11,741 nucleotides of DNA, taken from Bacteroidales bacterium (GTDB lineage: Bacteria; Bacteroidota; Bacteroidia; Bacteroidales; Porphyromonadaceae). Both the position numbers and the translations under genes were made by a program. Positions 6,457 to 11,741 of this stretch are shown here, piece by piece. Positions within the stretch are counted from its first letter, which is position 1. Every line of letters starts with the position of its first letter. The stretch lies in assembly GCA_004555765.1 (NCBI GenBank), contig SFHG01000056.1, forward strand, positions 1 to 11,741, in the 5' to 3' direction. The notes below the pieces were generated by a model. The model saw nothing but the letters and a program-made list of their open reading frames with translations, did not search any database and was not told the DNA's origin.

Positions 6457-6552
6457 TGGATATTTATTCCTTAAAAACTGCGTGCTTACCGGCGGCTTTG
6501 CCGTTATTACGGGCTCTTTTTACCTCTGAGTGCAATAGTAGCGCCGTGACGG

Positions 6553-6560
6553 CAAAGATA
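6553..6560 (-). promoter_or_regulatory. Bacteroidota -7 box for HU
   Basis: The minus strand reads TATCTTTG, an exact fit to TAnnTTTG, about 28 bases after the NAD kinase stop and 109 bases before the HU ATG. The -33 region (TTAG at 20 bases upstream) is a weak match to TTTG. The leader that would be transcribed contains small GC stems (GCCG/CGGC). The same octamer occurs before the M48 gene. Confidence 0.55.
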
Positions 6561-6587
6561 CCTTTTTCAATCGTAAATCCCTAATAC

Positions 6588-7490
6588 TTACATTTCAAAC
6601 TTTCGCACATCTTGCCCCCACATCAGTTTATTTCGCAGCGTAGCGTAATACGAATAGCGCTCTCTGAGATGTGCCACGCGGATCTCTTTTTTGCTTTTCC
6701 GCACCCTTAGGGGCGTATGGTGCCTCATCGGCTTGCCCTTACCGTCGATGGTGAGTAGGAAGGAGCCGTTGCGGCTCGAGACTTCGACGCTGAGCTCCAC
6801 GGAGTCGGGGAGCACAAGGGGGCGCATATTGAGGGAGTGGGACGCTATGGGGCAAATAAGCAGCACTTTGGCTGACGGGTGCGTGATGGGTCCAAAGACG
6901 CTCATGGAGTAAGCGGTAGAGCCTGTCGGCGTGGCGATATTTACCCCGTCCCCGACGTAATTGCCCATAAACTCCCCGTCCACATACGTCATCGCTTCGA
7001 TCATTGAGGCTGTATCCCGTCTGAGGACGGAGATTTCGTTGAGCGCTTCTCCGATGACCGTCTCTTTGCCGTCCGGATCTGCCTCGCTGACTTCCAGCAT
7101 CGTACGCATCTCTTCGGTGTACGCTCCGTCCAAGACCGGAGCCCACGACTCCATCAATTCTTCCGGTTGCATACTTGCCAAGAACCCCAATCTCCCTGCG
7201 TTGACTCCGAGTATGGCGGTCTCGGTCCCGGCCACAAGTTTGGCAGCTCTGAGAAAAGTACCGTCGCCGCCGATGCTGACGAGTAAGTCGCAGGACGCTC
7301 CTTCGGACATCGGTGAGACGCTCCTGGCATTGCCGAGATCCACCCCCTGCATCATCAAAGAGGCAAAAAAGCGCGGCTCTATGAGCAACGTATGTCCTTC
7401 TGAGTGCCCAAGCACATACTCCATCAGTGCGTGAGTGAGCGCCTCTCGCTTGGCATCGCGCTCGGCAGCGGCTACAAATCCTATGGTCAT
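6588..7490 (-). CDS. nadK: NAD kinase
   Basis: This 300-residue cytosolic enzyme phosphorylates NAD to NADP. Diagnostic motifs are GGDGT (74-78) with the catalytic Asp76, GRLGFLA (99-105), the NE pair (Asn151-Glu152) that contacts the nicotinamide ribose, and TPTGSTAYS (187-195) of the second NAD-binding segment. Around the last motif the sequence is DGVNIATPTG and then SVFGPI. In most family members one sees a hydrophobic residue in place of Asn and GG in place of FG, so this copy is slightly divergent there. The C-terminal TLRNKLMWG is typical of Bacteroidota NAD kinases. It lies 64 bases after the M48 protease with no clear promoter between, so it is probably co-transcribed. Confidence 0.96.
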   Translation of the reverse strand: MTIGFVAAAERDAKREALTHALMEYVLGHSEGHTLLIEPRFFASLMMQGVDLGNARSVSPMSEGASCDLLVSIGGDGTFLRAAKLVAGTETAILGVNAGRLGFLASMQPEELMESWAPVLDGAYTEEMRTMLEVSEADPDGKETVIGEALNEISVLRRDTASMIEAMTYVDGEFMGNYVGDGVNIATPTGSTAYSMSVFGPITHPSAKVLLICPIASHSLNMRPLVLPDSVELSVEVSSRNGSFLLTIDGKGKPMRHHTPLRVRKSKKEIRVAHLRERYSYYATLRNKLMWGQDVRKFEM

Positions 7491-7554
7491 TCTTTTAGTT
7501 TGATTCCTTGTTTGGGGTGGACAAAAGTTTCCTTTCCCCTCCCGGAGTATTAGT

Positions 7555-8499
7555 TTAGTAACGAGTCTTCAGTGGAACGTCTCTTTTGTTGTTGCCCGGA
7601 ATAACGGTCGTATTTTGCTTGCGTTGTGTGCCCGTCTGTCGGTTGCGCTCGGGTACGGGAGTGGGGGCGTTCGAGATGCGTCCTCCGTTTGCGACAAAGG
7701 CGCGTACATTGGGCAGCTCGGCTTCGATGGCTGCGATGCGGCTTTCGTCACTGGGGTGGGTGCTCCACATATTATTGCCCGAGTTTCCTCCCGAGCGTGC
7801 CGCCATTCTTTTCCAGAAATCGACTGCCTTGGTGTAATCGTACCCGGCCAGGGCCATAAGATAAATCCCTATTTTGTCGGCTTCGTATTCGTGCTGACGG
7901 CTATAGGGCAGATCCACGAAGTACTTCATCCCGGCGCTGTACGCCAGACCGCCGATGACTTGCCCCATCGAGCCTAAGGTGCCGCCAAGAATGTTGCCCA
8001 AAACCTGTCCGCCCGCATTCTGAAGGACTTGTGAACTCATCCGCTCATTCGCGTGCTTGGCCATCGCGTGAGCCACCTCGTGGGAAAGGACTGTCGCTAA
8101 GTCGTCGTCCGTGGGGCAAAGCGGCAGCAACCCCTCGAAAACCACAATCTTTCCGCCGGGCATACACCATGCGTTGACTTGGGGGTCACGGATGAGGTTA
8201 AACTCCCAGCTGAACTTCGCTGCCTCCCCCGGCATCCCGGCGTTCGTGAGGTACCGCTCCGTGGCACTCGCGATACGGCGTCCTACGTTGAGCATACGCT
8301 GCGTGGCCGCCTTATTTTGGCTGATAGGTGCTGTGGAGATGAACTTGGCGTACTCCCGTGCCGATAAGCCCAGAATCTGCTCGTCGGACACCACGTTCAC
8401 ACGACTGCGACCGCTCAACGGGACGGACGAACACCCGGAGAACGCGACAGACGCGAGCCCCAGTACTATGGTTGCCTGCAGGATAAAATGCTTTATCAT
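7555..8499 (-). CDS. M48 family metalloprotease, lipoprotein (LoiP/YggG-like)
   Basis: This 314-residue zinc protease is predicted to sit in the periplasm, anchored by a lipid. Residues 1-22 form a signal peptide with a hydrophobic core (ILQATIVLGLASVAF), and FSGC gives lipidation at Cys23. The Asp-Glu-rich surface-export signal of Bacteroidota lipoproteins is absent after the Cys (SSVPLSG), so a periplasmic-side location is likelier. The catalytic motif is SHEVAHAMAKH, with zinc ligands His140 and His144 and the general base Glu141. The third ligand is Glu204 in EYEAD, and the THPS (248-251) segment is the usual C-terminal M48 motif. After about residue 275 there is a polar, low-complexity tail rich in Pro, Arg, Asn and Thr. 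The family acts in outer-membrane protein quality control. NAD kinase follows 64 bases later. Confidence 0.94.
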   Translation of the reverse strand: MIKHFILQATIVLGLASVAFSGCSSVPLSGRSRVNVVSDEQILGLSAREYAKFISTAPISQNKAATQRMLNVGRRIASATERYLTNAGMPGEAAKFSWEFNLIRDPQVNAWCMPGGKIVVFEGLLPLCPTDDDLATVLSHEVAHAMAKHANERMSSQVLQNAGGQVLGNILGGTLGSMGQVIGGLAYSAGMKYFVDLPYSRQHEYEADKIGIYLMALAGYDYTKAVDFWKRMAARSGGNSGNNMWSTHPSDESRIAAIEAELPNVRAFVANGGRISNAPTPVPERNRQTGTQRKQNTTVIPGNNKRDVPLKTRY

Positions 8500-8573
8500 A
8501 CTCGTGATTATTTGTCTTGGTTTAAAGAATGCACATTTTCTCCCTCCCTCCTTTCTTTCTCCCTCTTACTTCT

Positions 8574-8606
8574 CAAAGATACCTTTTTTTGTGACCTCCG
8601 CCTAAA
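8574..8606 (-). promoter_or_regulatory. Bacteroidota promoter for the M48 protease gene
   Basis: The minus strand has TATCTTTG (-7 box, 8581-8574), and TTTA at 8606-8603 is a near match to the -33 TTTG with 21 bases between them. The transcript would start near 8567, giving a leader of about 70 bases. That leader is very purine-rich (GAGGGAGAAAGAAAGGAGGG), with no separate Shine-Dalgarno sequence close to the ATG. Confidence 0.6.
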
Positions 8607-8653
8607 TCTCCCGAAGAACCTAATTAAGGAAGTACATAGCGCGTACCCTACAC

Positions 8654-8989
8654 AGTTAGTCGTTAGCAGTTAGCAGTCAGCAGTTAGCAGCCAGCAGTCA
8701 GCAGTCAGCAGTTAGCAGCCAGCAGTCAGCAGTTAGCAGCCAGCAGTCAGCAGTCAGCAGTTAGCAGTTAGCAGTTAGCAGTTAGCAGTTAGCAGTCAGC
8801 AGTTAGCAGCCAGCAGTCAGCAGTCAGCAGTTAGCAGTTAGCAGTTAGCAGTTAGCAGTTAGCAGTCAGCAGTCAGTAGTTAGTAGTTAGTAGTTAGTAG
8901 TTAGTCGTTAGCAGTCAGCAGTCAGCAGTCAGCAGTCAGTAGTTAGTCGTTAGCAGTTAGCAGTCAGCAGTTTGTAGCCAGCAGCCAGC
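8654..8989. repeat. 48-copy heptanucleotide tandem array, consensus (A/C)GYYAGY
   Basis: Exactly 48 units of 7 bases run without a single insertion or deletion. Plus-strand unit types are AGTTAGC (16), AGTCAGC (14), AGCCAGC (6), AGTTAGT (6), CGTTAGC (3), AGTCAGT (2) and one AGTTTGT. Variation is almost entirely T/C transitions at positions 3, 4 and 7. CGTTAGC always follows AGTTAGT. Units 11-20 and 21-30 (8724-8793 and 8794-8863) are identical, a perfect 70-bp tandem duplication. Units 1-4 and 42-45 are also the same series of four. Seven is coprime to three and the units spell TAG on plus or TAA/TGA on minus, so frames are closed and the array is not protein-coding. Confidence 0.97.
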
Positions 8990-8998
8990 AGAGAGGCA

Positions 8999-9018
8999 GC
9001 ACAGACCGTGGACTGTGC
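8999..9018. repeat. Short hairpin at the end of the heptad array
   Basis: GCACAG (8999-9004) and CTGTGC (9013-9018) form a 6-bp stem with an 8-base loop starting ACCGTG. The GCACAGACCGT string recurs on the opposite strand inside the next hairpin (9034-9067), so the two are related inverted sequences. Confidence 0.6.
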
Positions 9019-9033
9019 AGAAACCACGAAAGG

Positions 9034-9067
9034 AAAGGAGGCACAGGGTACGGTCTGTGCCTCCTTT
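9034..9067. repeat. Strong 13-bp perfect inverted repeat
   Basis: AAAGGAGGCACAG (9034-9046) and CTGTGCCTCCTTT (9055-9067) pair perfectly around the 8-base loop GGTACGGT. On the minus strand the 3' arm ends in CCTTT followed by CCTTTCG, a poor but possible T-rich end. It could serve as a late terminator of the polysaccharide transcript. The GGTACGG in the loop is shared with the stem of the dispersed hairpin copies A and B. Confidence 0.75.
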
Positions 9068-9101
9068 ATAAAAATCCTTACTACTAACTAAGAGAGAGAG
9101 G

Positions 9102-9137
9102 GGGTACAGACCGAACCTATTTCCTATGTCCGTACCC
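9102..9137 (-). repeat. Dispersed conserved hairpin, copy B
   Basis: Plus-strand arms GGGTACAGAC (9102-9111) and GTCCGTACCC (9128-9137). In minus-strand RNA the 10-bp stem starts GGGUACGGAC, contains one G-U pair, and closes a 16-nt loop beginning AUAGG and ending UUCG. Compared with copy A (955-994), one outer stem pair changes from T-A to G-C, and the G-C/G-U order of two neighbouring pairs is swapped. The structure is therefore kept while the sequence differs. Confidence 0.7.
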
Positions 9138-9207
9138 GGTGCCTACCTGTCTCTGTACCTCCCTCTCTTTTCGCCCCAACCCCCTATTTCTATGCTTAAA
9201 TTAGCTG

Positions 9208-9222
9208 AGTGAGATTCTCACT
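9208..9222. repeat. Small perfect hairpin in the intergenic region
   Basis: AGTGAG (9208-9213) and CTCACT (9217-9222) around ATT. It is about 130 bases downstream of the glycosyltransferase stop. No T tract follows on the minus strand. Function unknown; it may be chance. Confidence 0.35.
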
Positions 9223-9355
9223 TTGGTCAATCCTTACAACCTATGTGGGGTGGTGTGTCAAATCTCCAAACCATTGCATCCCTATCGAAAACCGACTCCT
9301 GTTACGCACGGAAGTTTGTGGTCTGCGTGGCTTTCCTCCAATCTCCTTATTGTAG

Positions 9356-10561
9356 TCACTCGAAATGTTTCATAATCGTCTTATAGGCATCTCTTACGTC
9401 GTAATTTGCCTTTAAGAACTCATAACCATTTTTCCCTTTGGTTCGTAGCTCTTCAGGATGAGAGATTATATGGTCTACTATTTTGGTGAAACCGGCTACA
9501 TCATTTGACAGTACGGTATACCCGAAGTCATTCTCTCTGATAATTTGTGGCATATCTGTATTGGGGTCGGAGGCCATTAGTACAGGTTGTTTATTGCCAA
9601 TTATAGAGAGTAGTCTTGAGGGAAAATTGGGGATAGTAAATCTGTAGTCCAGGAATATCAGACCAACGTCTGCCACCTAGCGATCGTATTCCTGTTTTGG
9701 TAGAAAAGAATGGGCACTGATATTCCGAGGCTTTTTCGAACGGATAAAGTTCTCAACTCGATGGAATTCAGTTCCCTTTCCAACAAAAAAGAAATATGTG
9801 TGAGACTTGTTAATGTTATCTTCCAATACCTTTATAATAAAGTCTATGCCCTGAGGTTTTCCGAAGTTCCCCCCATATAGGAATAAAACAGCATCTTCAG
9901 GAATGCCGTATTTAGTCCGGATTTCTCTTTTTCCCTCAAGAGAAATTGGCGTTGGTTCTCGAATGATGGTTGCATTAGGTAAAATTTCCACATTTTCGGG
10001 AGCCAAATAGTCGTTATGCTTGAGTATAAAATCTTTGTTTCCCAAGGACATACATCCTATGTGATCAGATAACACATAAAGTTCCCTTTCCTGTTTGCGA
10101 AACCACTTATATAAAAGACCTCCCTTTTTGATCATCTCAATATCTACGGCATTTTGAGGGAAAATGTCTTTAAGCATTAAGTATGTCTTTGCCTCAGGAT
10201 AATCCTTTCTAAGTTGCTTGATCAAAGGACTGAGCATTACCGGTGGTGTGGCTGATAGAATGAGGTCTATCTTCACGCCCGATATGAACTCGTTTATAGC
10301 TCTGTAATATGAATGAGAAATAAATACGTTGGATAATCCCTTCTCTAAGAGATTTGTGTTGAAGAGATTAAGCGTGTTTACTTCTATGATTGTCAGATTC
10401 TGAACTGATCTGACAGATGCTTTCCTTTTTTCTCTCCTTTCAACTGGTTTTATTATATACACAGTATGCCCGTTATCCAAAAATTGTTTGAGGAGGACAT
10501 CGTAAATTCCTTCCTGTGCCAAAGGGTCGACTTTATTTATGCTGGGAAATAGTATATTCAT
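9356..10561 (-). pseudogene. Family-4 glycosyltransferase (WbuB-like), interrupted by an in-frame stop
   Basis: Two pieces in the same frame, 10561-9677 (294 codons) and 9676-9356 (106 codons), are separated only by a TAG at 9679-9677. Read through, they give about 401 residues, the normal length of WbuB-like GT-B enzymes. The first piece has the N-terminal donor/acceptor fold (GIYDVLLKQFLDNGHTVYII), the LKDIFPQNAVD motif (130-140) and YGGNFGKPQGI (229-239) opening the C-terminal nucleotide-sugar domain. The second piece carries DVGLIFLDYRFTIPNFPSRL and ASDPNTD, the sugar-nucleotide site. The stop sits where relatives have Leu in EYD-x-L-V, and about two residues seem missing beside it. The TAG is followed directly by GTG, so restart is conceivable, but each piece alone lacks half the active site. 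The likely role is transfer of a FucNAc-type sugar to an undecaprenyl-linked glycan. The start is 13 bases after the epimerase stop. Confidence 0.88.
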
Positions 10562-10574
10562 CTTTTCATCTTCA

Positions 10575-11735
10575 TTAAAACTTGCGCCACACCATTTTGT
10601 TTACAATGCCGGTATAACTCTGTATGAGGTTGACGACTTTAGTAGAGACGTTTTCTTCTACATAGTCCGGTACAGGGATGCCAAGGTCTCCCTCTTCGAC
10701 AAGTTTGATGGCTGTTTTTGTAGCTTGAAGAAGAGACTCACCATCAATGCCGGCCAAGACAAATATCCCCTTGTCAAGCGCTTCGGGGCGCTCCGTACTG
10801 GTTCTGATGCATACAGCAGCGATTGGTTTACCTATGGAGGTAAAGAAGGAACTTTCCTCTGGAAGTGTGCCGGAGTCCGAGATTACTGCTTTCGCATTCA
10901 TCTGTAGGCAGTTGTAGTCATGGAAGCCAAGTGGTTCGTGAGCTATGACCCTCGGGTCAAGTTTGAAGCCGCTCTTCTCGATTCTTTTTCGCGATCTTGG
11001 ATGGCAGGAATAAAGAATAGGCATATCATACTCTTCTGCCAAGGCATTGATTGCGGAAAAGAGTGATAAAAAATTCTTTTCGGAGTCTATATTCTCTTCC
11101 CGGTGAGCAGAGAGGAGGAAATATTTGCCTTTCTCCAATCCTAGTCTTTGATGAATATCCGATGCTTCTATTGCGGGGAGATTATTTCTAAGAACTTCTG
11201 CCATTGGAGAGCCGGTTACAAAGGTACGTTCTTTTGCCACTCCGGACGCGTTAAGATATCTACGTGCGTGCTCGGAATAACACATATTGACATCGGAAAT
11301 AATATCGACGATACGCCTGTTCGTCTCTTCCGGAAGGTTTTCGTCAAAACATCTGTTACCGGCTTCCATGTGAAAGATCGGGATATGCAGTCGCTTAGCT
11401 CCAATTACGGAGAGACAACTATTGGTGTCGCCTAAGATCAAAACTGCGTCCGGCTTTATTTCCACCATAAGTTTGTAGCTTTTATCAATGATGTTACCCA
11501 TTGTGGAGCCAAGATCATCACCGACGGCTTCGAGATATACTTCCGGGTCTTTTATTTTCAGATCCTTGAAGAATATACCATTAAGCGTATAGTCGTAGTT
11601 CTGTCCTGTGTGGGCTAATACGACATCAAAGTATTTTCTGCATTTGTTTATTGTGGCAGAGAGCCGGATGATTTCCGGTCTGGTACCCACAACGATCAAA
11701 AGCTTCAGTCTTCCATCGTTTGCAAAATGTGCCAT
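10575..11735 (-). CDS. fnlC: Non-hydrolysing UDP-GlcNAc 2-epimerase family, FnlC/WbjD/Cap5G-type
   Basis: This 386-residue cytosolic enzyme belongs to the WecB superfamily. GTRPEIIRL (17-25), GDTNS (102-106), HMEAG (122-126), SAHREEN (209-215), SDSGT (286-290), PEES (292-295) and TERPEAL (314-320) are the family's substrate- and UDP-binding motifs. The version HMEAGNRCFDENLPEETNR and the LGFHDYNCLQ segment point to the FnlC/WbjD/Cap5G branch rather than WecB, which has HVEAGLR. That branch makes the last step of UDP-L-FucNAc synthesis, C2 epimerisation of UDP-2-acetamido-2,6-dideoxy-talose. The downstream WbuB-like gene has the same partner order as FucNAc clusters elsewhere. FnlA and FnlB would be expected just beyond the right edge. 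The ATG at 11735 is 6 bases from the window end and the frame is open beyond it, so a longer N-terminus is not excluded. UDP-ManNAc synthesis is the alternative. Confidence 0.9.
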   Translation of the reverse strand: MAHFANDGRLKLLIVVGTRPEIIRLSATINKCRKYFDVVLAHTGQNYDYTLNGIFFKDLKIKDPEVYLEAVGDDLGSTMGNIIDKSYKLMVEIKPDAVLILGDTNSCLSVIGAKRLHIPIFHMEAGNRCFDENLPEETNRRIVDIISDVNMCYSEHARRYLNASGVAKERTFVTGSPMAEVLRNNLPAIEASDIHQRLGLEKGKYFLLSAHREENIDSEKNFLSLFSAINALAEEYDMPILYSCHPRSRKRIEKSGFKLDPRVIAHEPLGFHDYNCLQMNAKAVISDSGTLPEESSFFTSIGKPIAAVCIRTSTERPEALDKGIFVLAGIDGESLLQATKTAIKLVEEGDLGIPVPDYVEENVSTKVVNLIQSYTGIVNKMVWRKF

Positions 11736-11741
11736 TCGTAA

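Larger units (their letters stand above)
8500..9355. other. Large gene-free region between the M48 gene and the polysaccharide cluster
   Basis: These 856 bases have no supportable coding region on either strand. From left to right they hold: the M48 promoter and purine-rich leader, the 48-unit heptad array (8654-8989), two hairpins (8999-9018 and 9034-9067), an (AG)n run at 9091-9100, the conserved hairpin copy B (9102-9137), a pyrimidine-rich stretch (about 9140-9190), a small hairpin (9208-9222), and about 130 bases up to the glycosyltransferase stop in which I see nothing. The region marks the boundary between core genes and the AT-richer surface-sugar genes. Confidence 0.8.

Noticed and set aside
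8654..8989. Heptad array as a CRISPR
   Set aside because: Units are contiguous 7-mers with no unique spacers, there is no 24-40 base direct repeat, and no cas gene is present.
8654..8989. Heptad array as coding repeats or as a phase-variation tract inside a gene
   Set aside because: The period of seven moves through all three frames, and TAG (plus) or TAA/TGA (minus) stops recur; no open frame enters or leaves the array.
9034..9067. Perfect 13-bp inverted repeat as insertion-sequence ends
   Set aside because: The arms are only 8 bases apart with no transposase nearby, so it is a hairpin rather than a pair of IS termini. A tiny MITE-like origin is not excluded.
9356..9676. C-terminal glycosyltransferase fragment as an independent gene starting at GTG
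   Set aside because: It begins exactly after the in-frame TAG and carries only the last part of the GT-B domain. It is better explained as the distal piece of one broken gene.
9680..10561. Stop codon as programmed recoding
   Set aside because: No conserved stem or heptamer slippery site is evident at the stop, and the neighbouring apparent two-codon loss suggests ordinary mutation.

Overview
The window looks like a Bacteroidota chromosome, most likely a Porphyromonas-type member of the Bacteroidales. The reasons are: a DUF2520 Rossmann protein directly followed by a kdsC-type phosphatase; an HU gene, then a 29-codon bS22/AURKAIP1-type ribosomal protein gene, then RNase G; promoter boxes of the Bacteroidota form TAnnTTTG (TATCTTTG twice, TAACTTTG once); and start codons without clear Shine-Dalgarno sequences. 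The genus is an inference; the phylum is well supported. Every gene I can support is on the minus strand, so the text below follows transcription, from high to low coordinates.

Right end (about 9356-11735), a surface-polysaccharide cluster that is visibly more AT-rich. It holds an FnlC/WbjD/Cap5G-type UDP-sugar 2-epimerase, followed after 13 bases by a WbuB-like family-4 glycosyltransferase. This is the order used for L-FucNAc synthesis and transfer in other bacteria. The glycosyltransferase is interrupted by an in-frame TAG, so the pathway is probably broken or altered here.

8500-9355 is gene-free and is the most unusual part of the window. It holds 48 consecutive heptanucleotide units (8654-8989) with no indel and with a perfect 70-bp higher-order duplication. 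Next to the array lie strong hairpins. One of them (9102-9137) has a sequence- and structure-related copy 8 kb away at 955-994, with compensatory pairing changes.

Centre (3204-8499), housekeeping genes: an M48-family lipoprotein protease, NAD kinase, HU, bS22-type small ribosomal protein, RNase G with a structured leader and a long charged tail, then pyruvoyl-dependent arginine decarboxylase. RNase G ends in a clear intrinsic terminator.

Left (1-3105): a DHA2-type 14-TM MFS exporter overlaps a nitroreductase by 4 bp (ATGA). After a 151-bp gap with two hairpins come DUF2520 and the first 41 codons of kdsC (Kdo-8-phosphate phosphatase, lipid A/LPS core pathway), which runs off the left edge.

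I found no tRNA, rRNA, CRISPR or intact insertion sequence. The two best leads are the heptad array with its higher-order structure and the dispersed conserved hairpin.
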